A DNA stretch of 64,000 nt from Cytobacillus firmus DS1. GTDB taxonomy: Bacteria > Bacillota > Bacilli > Bacillales > Cytobacillaceae. Each line of letters opens with the position of its first letter. The first letter of the stretch is position 1. The stretch is from positions 330,299 through 394,298 of the forward strand of contig NZ_APVL01000002.1 in the NCBI RefSeq assembly GCF_000565285.1. The letters are read 5' to 3'. Below are positions 1 through 9,735 of the stretch, piece after piece. A program made the position numbers and the translations under genes. The notes under the pieces are model-generated. The model had not been told where the DNA came from, made no database searches, and was given only the letters and a program-made list of their open reading frames with translations.

Positions 1-327
1 ATGCTGTTAAGCAAAGGGAACGAAAAGCTGAAGGGGCTTGCGCTTACGTCTTCGGTATCGGCATGGCTGGGGGTAACCGAACCCGCTATGTTTGGGGTAA
101 ACCTTCGCTTTAAGTACCCGTTCTTTGCTGCGATTATTGGGTCAGCAATTGCCGGAATCTTCATTACGATTAATGGAGTTAAGGCACCTTCGATCGGTGT
201 AGGAGGCTTGCCGGCATTTTTCTCCATCTTTGCGGAAAATTGGGGTGCTTTCTTTATCGGAATGGGAATCGCACTTGTTGTGCCGTTTGTATTAACTTTA
301 GCTTTCTCGAAATTTAAAAAAGCTTAA
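1..327 (+). CDS. treP: PTS trehalose-type permease EIIC, C-terminal end (partial)
   Basis: The last about 108 residues of an integral membrane PTS IIC domain; the 5' part lies outside the window, so the ATG at position 1 need not be the true start. Several hydrophobic segments alternate with short loops, and the stretch VTEPAMFGVNLRFKYP is typical of the glucose/sucrose/trehalose IIBC family, where a conserved glutamate sits in the substrate loop. The enzyme imports and phosphorylates its sugar. Trehalose is inferred from the treA gene 1.8 kb downstream on the same strand. Sucrose or beta-glucoside permeases share this fold, so the substrate is less certain than the family. Confidence 0.8.
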   Translation: MLLSKGNEKLKGLALTSSVSAWLGVTEPAMFGVNLRFKYPFFAAIIGSAIAGIFITINGVKAPSIGVGGLPAFFSIFAENWGAFFIGMGIALVVPFVLTLAFSKFKKA

Positions 328-338
328 ATAAAATGATT

Positions 339-375
339 GATGCCATGGGATTCTATGATTCCATGGTATCGCCAT
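339..375 (+). terminator. Hairpin between treP and malL
   Basis: GATGCCATGG (339-348) pairs with CCATGGTATC (361-370) with one G-U pair, followed by gccattttta. The T run is short, so it may be a leaky terminator or an mRNA-stabilising hairpin within a treP-malL-treA transcript. Confidence 0.5.
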
Positions 376-417
376 TTTTAGACATACTCAAAATTTTATT
401 GTACCGGAGGTCGCATT

Positions 418-2094
418 ATGAAGAAGCAATGGTGGAAAGAAAGTGTGGTTTATCAAATCTATCCTCGGAGCTTCATGGATAGCAATGGAGATGGAATAGG
501 AGATTTACAGGGAATTATCTCAAGGCTTGATTACTTGAAAGAGCTTGGAATTGATGTGGTCTGGCTTTCTCCGGTTTATAAATCTCCAAATGATGATAAT
601 GGCTATGATATCAGTGATTATCAGGATATTATGCGTGAGTTTGGAACAATGAAGGATTGGGAACAGCTTCTTTTAGAGCTGCATAAAAGAGGAATCAAAC
701 TCATTATGGACCTGGTGGTGAACCATAGTTCTGACGAGCATATCTGGTTTTCAGAAGCAAGGAAATCGAAAGATAATCCATATAGGGACTACTATATTTG
801 GCGTGAAGGAAAGGATGGTAAAGAGCCGAATAACTGGGGCAGCAATTTCGGCGGATCTGCCTGGGAACTTGACGAACTTACAGGAGAATACTATTTGCAC
901 CTGTTTTCAAAAAAACAGCCTGATCTAAACTGGGAGAATCCTAAATTGAGAAAAGAAATATACGACATGATGACCTGGTGGCTCGAAAAAGGGATTGATG
1001 GATTCAGAATGGATGTGGTCAACTTTATCTCCAAAGTGGAGGGACTTCCTGATGATGAACCTAAGCCCGGGAAGAAATATGCTTCTGGAAGCAAGTATTA
1101 TCGAAACGGCCCAAAAATTCACGCATACCTGCAGGAGATGAATGAAAAGGCCATATCAAAGTATGATGTGATGACTGTCGGCGAAATGCCTGGTGTTAAC
1201 CCTGAGTGGGCTCGGCAGTATACGGGGGAATCACGCAATGAGTTGAATATGGTCTTCCAGTTTGAACATGTTAGCCTGGATAACGGGCCAAATGGCAAAT
1301 GGGACCTTAAACCCCTCGATCTATTTGACTTAAAAACAAATCTGACCAAATGGCAAAATGAGCTGGACGAGGTTGGCTGGAACAGTCTTTACTTTAATAA
1401 TCATGATCAGCCGCGCTCTGTTTCAAGATTCGGGAATGATGGAGAGTATTGGGATAAGTCAGCAAAGATGCTGGCAACATTGCTGCATATGATGAAGGGA
1501 ACTCCATATATTTATCAGGGCGAAGAAATAGGAATGACGAATGTACGGTACTCAAGCATTGATGAATACAGAGATATAGAAACACTTAACTTTTATAAAG
1601 AAGCTCTTAACGATGGCTGGACAGAGGAAAAGGCACTGGAGGCCATCTATGCAAAAGGGCGTGATAATGCAAGGACACCAATGCAATGGGATTCTTCCAG
1701 GCACGGAGGATTTACGAAAGGAACCCCGTGGATAAAAGTAAATCCTAACTATAAAGATATTAATGTCGAAATGGCCATGAAAAACCCTGACTCTGTTTTT
1801 TATTATTATAAAAAGCTTATTGAACTCAGGAAGAAAAATGAAATTATTATTTACGGAAAATATAACCTTATACTTGATCACCATCCCGAAGTGTATGCCT
1901 ATACAAGAACACTGGGGAATCAGATTCTTTTAGTCATGTGCAACTTCTATGGTGATAACACTGAAGCAGAACTCCCTGCAGACATTCTGGAGAAAAATTT
2001 CGAACCGCTGATTGGGAATTATAAAGATATACAAATCAGCAGAACAATTAAACTTCGTCCATACGAAACTCAGGTGCTTCTCTTTAACAGCTAA
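418..2094 (+). CDS. malL: Oligo-1,6-glucosidase (GH13, MalL-like)
   Basis: A 558-residue cytoplasmic GH13 family glucosidase starting WWKESVVYQIYPRSF, full length for the family. The catalytic triad is visible: nucleophile D199 in GFRMDVV, acid/base E256 in VGEMP, and D330 in NNHDQPR. The numbering nearly matches the Bacillus cereus oligo-1,6-glucosidase (D199/E255/D329). V200 after the nucleophile is the residue associated with alpha-1,6 (isomaltose-type) preference; alpha-1,4 enzymes tend to have alanine. It is preceded by a good RBS (CCGGAGG) and lies between treP and treA, so co-transcription is likely. A second phosphotrehalase is the main alternative, but TreA-type landmarks such as FDVTQADLNWEN occur only in the next gene. 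Confidence 0.85.
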   Translation: MKKQWWKESVVYQIYPRSFMDSNGDGIGDLQGIISRLDYLKELGIDVVWLSPVYKSPNDDNGYDISDYQDIMREFGTMKDWEQLLLELHKRGIKLIMDLVVNHSSDEHIWFSEARKSKDNPYRDYYIWREGKDGKEPNNWGSNFGGSAWELDELTGEYYLHLFSKKQPDLNWENPKLRKEIYDMMTWWLEKGIDGFRMDVVNFISKVEGLPDDEPKPGKKYASGSKYYRNGPKIHAYLQEMNEKAISKYDVMTVGEMPGVNPEWARQYTGESRNELNMVFQFEHVSLDNGPNGKWDLKPLDLFDLKTNLTKWQNELDEVGWNSLYFNNHDQPRSVSRFGNDGEYWDKSAKMLATLLHMMKGTPYIYQGEEIGMTNVRYSSIDEYRDIETLNFYKEALNDGWTEEKALEAIYAKGRDNARTPMQWDSSRHGGFTKGTPWIKVNPNYKDINVEMAMKNPDSVFYYYKKLIELRKKNEIIIYGKYNLILDHHPEVYAYTRTLGNQILLVMCNFYGDNTEAELPADILEKNFEPLIGNYKDIQISRTIKLRPYETQVLLFNS

Positions 2095-2137
2095 AAGAAA
2101 AGCATTATCTAAAAAAACTAAAACAGGGTGATTCTAA

Positions 2138-3823
2138 ATGAAACAACCGTGGTGGAAAAAAGCAGTAGTATATCAAATTTATCCGAAAAGCTTTAACGAC
2201 ACGACAGGAAATGGAGTTGGAGACATTCCTGGAATTATTGCCAAGCTTGATTACTTAAAAGAATTAGGCGTGGACGTCGTCTGGCTGACACCCATTTATA
2301 AATCTCCGCAGCGTGATAACGGATATGACATCAGCGACTATTTCAGCATCCATGAAGAATATGGAACAATGGAAGATTTTGATAAGCTTCTTGAAGAAGC
2401 CCATAACCGGGACATAAAACTCATTATGGATATTGTTGTTAACCATACTTCCACTGAACATCACTGGTTCCAGGAAGCAAAAAAAGCAAAAAACAATCCA
2501 TACCGCGATTTTTATATCTGGAAAGATCCTAAGGAAGATGGAAGCGAGCCGACAAACTGGGAATCCAAATTCGGCGGAAATGCATGGCAATATGATGAAG
2601 CAACCGGCCAATACTATCTTCATCTTTTTGATGTTACACAGGCAGATCTAAATTGGGAAAATGAAGACCTTCGCCGCAAATTGTATGACATGATGGAATT
2701 CTGGTTTAAAAAAGGAGTAGATGGCTTTAGACTTGATGTAATCAATCTGATCTCAAAAGATAAGGATTTTCCGGATGATGACGGTTCTGTACCTCCGGGC
2801 GACGGCAGGAAATTCTATACCGACGGCCCCCGTGTACACGAATTTATGCATGAAATGAATGATAAAGTATTCTCGAAATACGATAGTTTAACAGTCGGGG
2901 AAATGTCATCCACTACAATTGATCATTGTATAAAGTATTCCAACCCCGAGCGGGAAGAATTAAGCATGACTTTCAACTTTCATCATTTAAAAGTGGACTA
3001 CCCTAATGGAGAGAAATGGGCTCTCGCTGATTTTGATTTTACGGCATTAAAGCAGATTTTATCAAAATGGCAAACTGAAATGCACAATGGGGGAGGCTGG
3101 AATGCTTTATTCTGGTGTAATCATGACCAGCCCCGGGTTGTATCAAGGTATGGTGATGACAAATACTATCATCGTGAATCTGCTAAAATGCTGGCGACAG
3201 CCATTCATATGATGCAGGGAACTCCTTATATATATCAGGGTGAAGAGTTTGGCATGACAAACCCCGGCTTTGAGAGGATTGAAGACTACAGAGATGTAGA
3301 ATCACTGAATGTTTATTCTATCCTTAAGGAAAAGGGAATGGCAGAAAAAGAAATAATTAGCATTCTCAAAAGCAAATCGCGCGATAATTCCCGGACACCT
3401 GTTCAGTGGAATAGTACTGAGAATGCAGGATTCTCTGATGGAACCCCATGGATTCATGTCGCATCCAATTACAGGGAAATCAACGCCGAAAACGCATTGA
3501 AGGACGAGAATTCTATTTTTTATCATTATAAAAAGCTGATCCAGCTTCGAAAGCAGTACGATATTATCACATATGGTGACTATGAACTGATTTCTGAAGA
3601 TCATCCTGAAGTATTTGCTTATGTTCGAAATGGTGATAATGAAAAGCTTTTGGTTGTAAACAATTTTTATGGGAAAGAAACTTCATTTATCCTTCCTGAA
3701 CACATTCAAGCAGATGAATATAAAGATGAGATCTTACTATCCAATTACAATCAGTCACCTTCGGCAGCACAGACCATTAATTTAAGGCCATATGAATCCG
3801 TTATCTACTATTTAAAGAAATAA
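2138..3823 (+). CDS. treA: Alpha,alpha-phosphotrehalase
   Basis: A 561-residue GH13 enzyme that hydrolyses trehalose-6-phosphate, the PTS import product, to glucose and glucose-6-phosphate in the cytoplasm. It matches Bacillus TreA closely from memory (WWKKAVVYQIYPKSFNDTTG, LHLFDVTQADLNWEN, VGEMSSTT, WCNHDQPRVVSRYGDD). Catalytic residues are D200 in GFRLDVI, E255 in VGEMS and D330 in CNHDQPR. It follows malL by 43 bases, with an RBS (ACAGGGTG), and is closed by a strong terminator. A treR regulator is not seen downstream, unlike the usual Bacillus treP-treA-treR order. Confidence 0.92.
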   Translation: MKQPWWKKAVVYQIYPKSFNDTTGNGVGDIPGIIAKLDYLKELGVDVVWLTPIYKSPQRDNGYDISDYFSIHEEYGTMEDFDKLLEEAHNRDIKLIMDIVVNHTSTEHHWFQEAKKAKNNPYRDFYIWKDPKEDGSEPTNWESKFGGNAWQYDEATGQYYLHLFDVTQADLNWENEDLRRKLYDMMEFWFKKGVDGFRLDVINLISKDKDFPDDDGSVPPGDGRKFYTDGPRVHEFMHEMNDKVFSKYDSLTVGEMSSTTIDHCIKYSNPEREELSMTFNFHHLKVDYPNGEKWALADFDFTALKQILSKWQTEMHNGGGWNALFWCNHDQPRVVSRYGDDKYYHRESAKMLATAIHMMQGTPYIYQGEEFGMTNPGFERIEDYRDVESLNVYSILKEKGMAEKEIISILKSKSRDNSRTPVQWNSTENAGFSDGTPWIHVASNYREINAENALKDENSIFYHYKKLIQLRKQYDIITYGDYELISEDHPEVFAYVRNGDNEKLLVVNNFYGKETSFILPEHIQADEYKDEILLSNYNQSPSAAQTINLRPYESVIYYLKK

Positions 3824-3828
3824 AAGTG

Positions 3829-3863
3829 AAAAAATCCTCCCGCTGTTAACGGGAGGATTTTTC
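3829..3863. terminator. Bidirectional intrinsic terminator
   Basis: AAAATCCTCCCG (3831-3842) and CGGGAGGATTTT (3850-3861) form a 12-bp stem with a 7-base loop, with A and T runs on either side. It can serve treA (plus) and the convergent nucleoside transporter (minus). Confidence 0.9.
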
Positions 3864-3874
3864 AAGTGATTTTT

Positions 3875-5092
3875 TTAAAACAGCATTCCAGCTATGGCAG
3901 CACTTAGCATAGATGCCAGGGCACCCGCAGCAACTGCCTTCAAGCCAAGCCGTGCAATGTCCTGCCTGCGGTTTGGGGCCAATGCGCCAAGTCCTCCCAG
4001 CAGAATGCCCAATGAAGAAATATTGGCAAATCCGCAAAGGGCGAAGCTTACGATCGCCACCGTTTTATCAGATAAAGTTGGGATGTCCGGGGCAAATGCA
4101 GAATAAGCAACAAACTCATTCAAAATTAGTTTCTGGCCAATATAATTTCCTGCCTGTACGGCTTCTGACCATGGTACTCCTATAGCAAACGCGAGCGGAG
4201 AGAACACATATCCAAGTATGATTTCGAGCGTTAAGCCTTCTAATCCAAATAACCCTCCAACCCATCCAAGAAGCCCGTTAATTAAAGCAACCAAAGCAAT
4301 AAAGGCCAGCAGCATCGCGCCGATATTTAAAGCGAGCTCCAGTCCGACACTTGCTCCTTTTGCAGCAGCATCAATGACATTGGCAGAATCGCTATCCACT
4401 TCCATATCAAATTCTTTAGGCTCTTCTTTATCCTCCGTTTCAGGAAGCATTACTTTGGCCAGCACCAGCCCAGCGGGTGCAGCCATAAAGCTTGCTGCCA
4501 GAAGGTATTCGAGAGGCACCCCCAAAAGGGAATATCCAATCAAAACAGATCCTGCTACAGAAGCAAGGCCTCCGGTCATGACCGCAAATAACTCGGATTT
4601 TGTCATATTGGCGATAAATGGACGGACCACCAGCGGAGCCTCCGTTTGGCCCACGAATATATTGGCCGCTGCCGACATGGATTCAGCTTTCCTGGTCCCG
4701 AGAAGCTTAGCCAGCCCTCCGCCGAGGATCTTAATGAAAAACTGCATAATCCTTAAGTAATAGAGGACCGAAATCAGTGATGAAAAAAAGATTACAACTG
4801 GCAAAACCTGAAGTGCGAAAACGAAGGTAATGCCCGATTCATCTGTAAAAAAGCCGCCAAATAGGAAATTTATCCCCTGATTAGCGTAATTGATTATATC
4901 GTTTACCTTCATTGTGAGCCATTCCAATCCCTTTCTTCCGCCTTCCCACTTTAGAACAAGAAAGGCGAAAATCAGCTGAATGGCAAGACCTCCAGCAACT
5001 GTTCTTAAACTTATAGCCCTTCTATTGCTTGAAAGCAGGAAGGCTATCCCTAAAACGACAATAATACCGAATATCCCCCAAATAAAATTCAT
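3875..5092 (-). CDS. Concentrative nucleoside transporter (NupC/NupG/YutK family)
   Basis: A 405-residue polytopic membrane protein that couples nucleoside uptake to a cation gradient (CNT family). N- and C-terminal gating segments and the family signature around GQTEAPL (middle), SAAANIFVG, and the NEFVAYSAFA motif near the C-terminus are visible. Closest by memory to Bacillus subtilis YutK/NupG (ending ARLGLKAVAAGALASMLSAAIAGM) rather than to NupC. Single-gene unit, transcribed away from the prfC region, with RBS GAGGTG before the ATG. Whether it prefers purine or pyrimidine nucleosides cannot be told from sequence alone. Confidence 0.88.
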   Translation of the reverse strand: MNFIWGIFGIIVVLGIAFLLSSNRRAISLRTVAGGLAIQLIFAFLVLKWEGGRKGLEWLTMKVNDIINYANQGINFLFGGFFTDESGITFVFALQVLPVVIFFSSLISVLYYLRIMQFFIKILGGGLAKLLGTRKAESMSAAANIFVGQTEAPLVVRPFIANMTKSELFAVMTGGLASVAGSVLIGYSLLGVPLEYLLAASFMAAPAGLVLAKVMLPETEDKEEPKEFDMEVDSDSANVIDAAAKGASVGLELALNIGAMLLAFIALVALINGLLGWVGGLFGLEGLTLEIILGYVFSPLAFAIGVPWSEAVQAGNYIGQKLILNEFVAYSAFAPDIPTLSDKTVAIVSFALCGFANISSLGILLGGLGALAPNRRQDIARLGLKAVAAGALASMLSAAIAGMLF

Positions 5093-5287
5093 GTTTACAC
5101 CTCATCAATATGTAGTAGTTTTCCCTGCAAAAATCAGCTGGGAGAGTTCTGGGCAGTAATCCTATTCCCTTATGAAACTGCTTGTAAAGCTCAATAGTTG
5201 TATTATGTGCAAAAGGAATAAATTCATGAAAATACTATGCATGAAGAAAATATAATAAGGATGAACGGAAAAAGATGAGCACAGGGC

Positions 5288-6163
5288 TCATCTTTCAGTG
5301 TTTTTTTCAATATATTCGAATAAAAATGACTGGCCGTTTCTGTAAAAACGGGGATCGTATAGTCCAAGCCTTTCATCATCATCAACAAGAACGACAAATG
5401 GAGACCATTCATAAAGGGTTTTAGCTTCAGGAACTTGCGAAAACAATTTGTTTAAATCTGCAGTTTCTTTTGATTGAAGGACATATTGGGTTTCCTTTTT
5501 GGTGAAAAGAGTATCATTGAATATGCTCACTTCGTCATCTTTCTTTGTAATAACGGAATAAGTCCATGGTATAAACTCTGCCGATAGGGCAACTTGTTCA
5601 TAGTGATCATCATACTGCTTAAAAATGAGGTATCCCTGTGTGCTCTGGATTACCACGTGAAGAAGCATAAAAGCCCATGCGATTTTAAAATAGTAGGGGG
5701 ATTTTGATTTATTCCTTTTTGTAAAGAAAAAGGCTGCTCCCATTATGATCCAAAATACTAAATCAACAATTGGAATCGTACCAAAAGTAACCCTCATAGT
5801 TGAAAACGGCTCCAAATAACCTGTGCCCCATGCATTGAATAAATCGCTGGTATTATGTATGAAAACTGCCAGCCATCCCAGCAGAAAAAGCTTCTTATCC
5901 CTGACTCTGAAAAGCAGGAAGGACAGCAGCAAAAACAGCAGAGCCCACACCGGAGTCAGAAAAACAGAATGGGTAATCCCCCTGTGCCACATCTGATAAA
6001 GTCCTTCTGTATCCCATAAGCGCGAGATGACATCAATATCCGGAATTTGACTTGCCCCTACAGCGGTAAGCAAATACGCTCTCCTGGAGTTTTTATCCAT
6101 CCTCCGTTTATCAACCGTACCATAAAGGCTCAAGCCGAATAAGGTATGTGTAATTGTGTCCAT
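5288..6163 (-). CDS. Membrane-bound metal-dependent hydrolase (YdjM/YfhP type, DUF457)
   Basis: 291 residues. The N-terminal half has the family metal-binding pattern: MDTITHTLFGL (His near start), SQIPDID, WHRGITHS and HNTSDLFNAWGT, among about four hydrophobic segments; the C-terminal part is soluble. This matches the YfhP/YdjM family of inner-membrane putative hydrolases, whose substrate is unknown. Divergent from prfC with a 189-base gap; RBS AAGGAGG precedes the ATG. The family is confident; the reaction is not. Confidence 0.8.
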   Translation of the reverse strand: MDTITHTLFGLSLYGTVDKRRMDKNSRRAYLLTAVGASQIPDIDVISRLWDTEGLYQMWHRGITHSVFLTPVWALLFLLLSFLLFRVRDKKLFLLGWLAVFIHNTSDLFNAWGTGYLEPFSTMRVTFGTIPIVDLVFWIIMGAAFFFTKRNKSKSPYYFKIAWAFMLLHVVIQSTQGYLIFKQYDDHYEQVALSAEFIPWTYSVITKKDDEVSIFNDTLFTKKETQYVLQSKETADLNKLFSQVPEAKTLYEWSPFVVLVDDDERLGLYDPRFYRNGQSFLFEYIEKNTER

Positions 6164-6352
6164 TTTTAACCTCCTTTTTTACAATTAGTTTCCCTATTAT
6201 AAGCCTCAAAAAGATTAATAAAAAGAAATATGCAATCTTAAATGCATTGCAAACTTTTCTTGAGAGCGATAAAATTGAAGGTATTGCAATAATTAAGTGA
6301 CACATTAATTGCTTGATCAACAAATTTTCATATAAGTAAGTGAGGAACGACT

Positions 6353-7930
6353 ATGCCCAAAAATTTAAAAGAAGAAGTTTTATCCCGCCGCACATTTGCG
6401 ATCATTTCCCATCCGGATGCCGGTAAAACGACGCTGACCGAAAAACTCTTATTATTCGGTGGTGCCATTCGTGATGCAGGTACAGTTAAAGGGAAGAAGA
6501 CAGGCAAATATGCGACAAGTGACTGGATGGAAATTGAGAAGCAGCGCGGAATCTCTGTTACCTCCAGTGTGATGCAGTTTGAATATGATGGTGCGCGCGT
6601 TAATATTCTTGATACGCCTGGTCACCAGGATTTCAGTGAAGACACGTACCGCACGCTGACAGCAGTTGACAGTGCTGTAATGATCATCGACTCAGCTAAA
6701 GGTATTGAGGAGCAGACACTTAAATTATTCAAGGTCTGCCGCATGAGAGGAATTCCGATATTTACTTTTATGAATAAGCTTGACCGCCAGGGGAAAGCAC
6801 CTCTTGAGCTTCTTGCTGAGTTAGAAGAAGTTATGGGAATTGAATCTTACCCAATGAACTGGCCAATTGGTATGGGGAAAGAATTCCTTGGGATCTATGA
6901 TCGGTTTAATAATCGAATTGAGCAATTCAGAGTAGAGGAAGAGGACCGCTTTATTTCCTTAAATCAGGAAGGTGAAATAGAGGGGCACCATTCTATTAAG
7001 GATTCTGGGCTATATGATCAGACACTTGAAGAGATTATGCTGTTAAATGAAGCTGGTAATGAGTTTTCAAGAGATAGAATTGCAAATGGAGAACTGACTC
7101 CTGTGTTTTTTGGAAGCGCGCTGACCAACTTTGGTGTTCAGACTTTCCTTGAGTCTTATCTGCAATTTGCACCGCCGCCGCAGCCGAGGAATTCGACTGC
7201 AGGGGAAATTGATCCGCTTTCAGAAGAATTTTCTGGATTCATATTTAAAATTCAGGCCAATATGAATCCTGCACATCGCGACCGGATAGCATTCTTAAGA
7301 ATTTGTTCAGGCCAATTTGAGCGGGGCATGGCCGTGAACATACCAAGAATCGGCAAGTCCATTAAGCTTGCGCAGTCCACTCAATTCATGGCTGATGACA
7401 GAAGTACAGTTGATTCTGCAGTCAGCGGAGATATCATCGGAATTTATGATCCGGGAACTTATCAAATAGGCGATACATTAACAGCAGGAAAAAATAACTT
7501 CCAATATGAGCGTCTTCCTCAATTTACACCTGAGCTTTTTGTTAAAGTAACAGCAAAAAATGTAATGAAGCAAAAACATTTTCATAAGGGCATTCAGCAG
7601 CTTGTTCAGGAAGGTGCCATCCAGCTGTTTAAGACAGTCAAAATGGAAGAATACCTCCTGGGGGCAGTGGGGCAGCTACAGTTTGAAGTTTTTGAACACC
7701 GCATGAAAAATGAGTATAACACAGAAGTATATATGGAAAGACAAGGCTCCAAGATCGCACGCTGGGTAGAAGGCGATGAGGTCAACGAAAACCTTTCCAG
7801 CGGAAGAAGTCTTCTGGTTAAAGACCGTTACGGCAAAAATGTCTTTCTATTTGAAAATGACTTTGCACTCAGATGGTTTCAGGAAAAAAATCCTGATGTA
7901 AAATTATATAATCCGATGGACTCGGAATAA
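6353..7930 (+). CDS. prfC: Peptide chain release factor 3 (RF3)
   Basis: 525 residues, normal length for RF3, the translational GTPase that recycles RF1/RF2 from the ribosome after termination. The P-loop is SHPDAGKT (residues 19-26), G3 is DTPGHQDF, and G4 is NKLD in FMNKLDRQG, which together with [24 protein letters not shown] is typical of RF3 rather than EF-G. The C-terminal [21 protein letters not shown] block is also diagnostic. Monocistronic: its own terminator follows and the neighbour upstream is divergent. RF3 is patchily distributed in Bacillaceae, so its presence is a useful taxonomic marker. Confidence 0.95.
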   Translation: MPKNLKEEVLSRRTFAIISHPDAGKTTLTEKLLLFGGAIRDAGTVKGKKTGKYATSDWMEIEKQRGISVTSSVMQFEYDGARVNILDTPGHQDFSEDTYRTLTAVDSAVMIIDSAKGIEEQTLKLFKVCRMRGIPIFTFMNKLDRQGKAPLELLAELEEVMGIESYPMNWPIGMGKEFLGIYDRFNNRIEQFRVEEEDRFISLNQEGEIEGHHSIKDSGLYDQTLEEIMLLNEAGNEFSRDRIANGELTPVFFGSALTNFGVQTFLESYLQFAPPPQPRNSTAGEIDPLSEEFSGFIFKIQANMNPAHRDRIAFLRICSGQFERGMAVNIPRIGKSIKLAQSTQFMADDRSTVDSAVSGDIIGIYDPGTYQIGDTLTAGKNNFQYERLPQFTPELFVKVTAKNVMKQKHFHKGIQQLVQEGAIQLFKTVKMEEYLLGAVGQLQFEVFEHRMKNEYNTEVYMERQGSKIARWVEGDEVNENLSSGRSLLVKDRYGKNVFLFENDFALRWFQEKNPDVKLYNPMDSE

Positions 7931-7935
7931 AGCTG

Positions 7936-7958
7936 GCGGCCCCCTTATTGGGCCGTTT
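7936..7958 (+). terminator. Terminator of prfC
   Basis: GGCCC (7938-7942) and GGGCC (7950-7954) flank a short loop, followed by GTTTT; an outer AAAGCT/AGCTTT pairing extends the stem. Confidence 0.75.
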
Positions 7959-7989
7959 TAGCTTTAGATATATTCTTTTCTTAATACTA

Positions 7990-8018
7990 TTGACTTATCT
8001 ATCAATAAATAATATAGT
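7990..8018 (+). promoter_or_regulatory. SigA-type promoter of the T-box leader
   Basis: TTGACT (7990-7995), a 17-base spacer, then TATAGT (8013-8018). It lies just after the prfC terminator and about 70 bases before the T-box stem I, the right place to start the leader RNA. Confidence 0.8.
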
Positions 8019-8084
8019 ATTAACACATACACTTTAACGCTAAAAAGCGTTTAAGTTAAAAAGCAGAAAGTGTAATCTCAATTA

Positions 8085-8287
8085 AAGATCTTGTCCGCAG
8101 CATAAGTAGAGTAATTGCCGGCAGCAAAAAGAAACTGGATGGCTGATGAAAATCCAGGCAGCAATGGTCGAAATACAACTGCATCCAATATGGACAATAC
8201 TTTTTAAGTGGGTAAGCAGCATCAGCTTATCAATTAGGGTGGTACCGCGGAGCTCCTTCGTCCCTATAGGCGAGAGGGCTCTTTTTG
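8085..8287 (+). ncRNA. T-box leader (probably tyrosine-specific)
   Basis: Contains the T-box sequence AGGGTGGTACCGCG (8236-8249), which starts the antiterminator and holds the bases that pair with an uncharged tRNA 3' end. It is followed by a terminator stem (GAGCTCC..., 8249-8285) ending in a T run. Stem I is recognisable: GTCC-GCAG (8093-8100) pairs with CTGC...GGAC, an AGTA loop motif sits at 8105-8108, and opposite it is GAAATACAA (8170-8178). The likely specifier is TAC at 8174-8176 (Tyr); the alternative register gives ATA (Ile), which would be unusual. It regulates the transporter at 8327: amino-acid starvation should permit read-through. Confidence 0.93.
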
Positions 8288-8326
8288 TTTGTATAAAATT
8301 ACAGGCAAATTTAGGAGGAATACATT

Positions 8327-9706
8327 ATGCATCATGATCAGTCAGCATTAAATTTAAAGCCCCTGGAGGCACTCATTGTCACTTTCATCATTTTAGGCGG
8401 AATCAGCTACTCGATTATTTTTGCCGGGGCAGTTCCCCATATTCCGGTTGTTTTCGCGATAATGGGGTTAATAGCTTACGGTTTAATAAGAAAAGTATCC
8501 ATAACACAGCTGGAAAAGGGGCTTATTGAAGGTGCCCAGTCCGGATTAGGGGCTATTTTCATCTTCTTTTTAATCGGAATGCTGATAAGCAGCTGGATGG
8601 CGAGCGGAACGATCCCTACATTTATTTACATGGCATTGGAAGCTGTTAATGGAAAATTCTTTTATGCCATTGTCTTTGTGGTAGCATCTGTCATCGGCAT
8701 GAGCATAGGAAGCTCACTTACAACAGCTGCTACACTGGGAATTGCCTTTATGGGAGTCAGCTCTGCTTTGGGCCTCTCGGATGCAATTACGGCAGGTGCA
8801 GTTATATCCGGCGCATTTTTTGGAGATAAGATGTCACCCCTATCCGATACAACCAACCTGGCATCATCGACAGTAAAAGTGGATTTGTTTGAGCATATCA
8901 AGACGATGGCCTGGACAACAATTCCTTCATTTATCATTTCACTCGCAATCTTTGCTTTCCTGTCACCATCGGAGGCAGCTTCTGATTTCTCAAAGATTGC
9001 CCAGCTGAAAAAAACTTTGCTGGATGAGGGACTGGTGCATTGGTACTCCCTCATCCCATTTGCCATTTTGACTATAATGGCCATTAAAAGAGTATCAGCA
9101 ATTATTACGCTATCTGCTGGCATCGTGTCTGCATTAATCTTAGCCGTTATCGTCCAAAGCAGCCTCGGCTTGGAAAAAGTTATGACCTTGCTGTTTTCGG
9201 GATATTCTTCAAATAGCGGTTCAGAGGAAGTTGACGCCCTTTTATCAAGAGGCGGCATGGAAAGCATGATGTTTTCTATTTCTTTGGTATTGCTCGCGCT
9301 TTCTATGGGCGGTTTATTCTTTAAGCTTGGCATCCTTCCAGCACTTCTGGAAGGAGTCAAAGGGTTTTTGAATCGGGTGTCAGCTCTTGTGGCGGCAGCA
9401 GCAGGAACAGCAATCGGGATTAATTTCCTGCTTGGCGAGCAGTACCTGTCTATTCTCTTAACAGGAAATGCTTTCAGGGAGCCTTTTGAAAAAGCCGGGC
9501 TGCATCCGAAGAATCTTTCCAGAATTCTTGAAGATGCAGGCACGGTAGTAAACCCATTAGTTCCGTGGAGTGTCTGCGGAGTATTTCTAACAGGTGTTTT
9601 AGGTGTAGAAACAACAACTTATATGCCCTTTGCATTATTCTGTCTGCTCAGTCCTGTAATCACCTTAATCTATGGATTTACAGGTTTGAAAATCGAAAAA
9701 TTATAG
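8327..9706 (+). CDS. nhaC: NhaC-family antiporter, T-box controlled
   Basis: 459 residues with about 11-12 membrane segments. The family signature is visible: SSLTTAATLGIAFMGV, GAFFGDKMSPLSDTTNLASS, and NFLLGEQYLSILLTGNAF plus EDAGTVVNPLVPWSVCG in the C-terminal half. Annotated members exchange Na+ for H+, and some (malate/lactate, amino-acid exchangers) use organic substrates. The T-box leader directly upstream argues that this member moves an amino acid, probably tyrosine, rather than only Na+ (inference). RBS TTAGGAGGAA is 8 bases before ATG. Single gene followed by its terminator. Confidence 0.88.
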   Translation: MHHDQSALNLKPLEALIVTFIILGGISYSIIFAGAVPHIPVVFAIMGLIAYGLIRKVSITQLEKGLIEGAQSGLGAIFIFFLIGMLISSWMASGTIPTFIYMALEAVNGKFFYAIVFVVASVIGMSIGSSLTTAATLGIAFMGVSSALGLSDAITAGAVISGAFFGDKMSPLSDTTNLASSTVKVDLFEHIKTMAWTTIPSFIISLAIFAFLSPSEAASDFSKIAQLKKTLLDEGLVHWYSLIPFAILTIMAIKRVSAIITLSAGIVSALILAVIVQSSLGLEKVMTLLFSGYSSNSGSEEVDALLSRGGMESMMFSISLVLLALSMGGLFFKLGILPALLEGVKGFLNRVSALVAAAAGTAIGINFLLGEQYLSILLTGNAFREPFEKAGLHPKNLSRILEDAGTVVNPLVPWSVCGVFLTGVLGVETTTYMPFALFCLLSPVITLIYGFTGLKIEKL

Positions 9707-9708
9707 AG

Positions 9709-9735
9709 AAAAGCAGCTGCTTAGGCTGCTTTTTC
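9709..9735 (+). terminator. Terminator of the NhaC-family gene
   Basis: AAAGCAGC and GGCTGCTTT form the stem around a TGCTTA loop, followed by T's. Confidence 0.85.

Noticed and set aside
8662..9543. Long antisense open frame over the NhaC-type gene
   Set aside because: Serine-rich shadow of a transporter gene with no RBS; the plus-strand protein is clearly real. The same applies to 4218-4760 opposite the nucleoside transporter.
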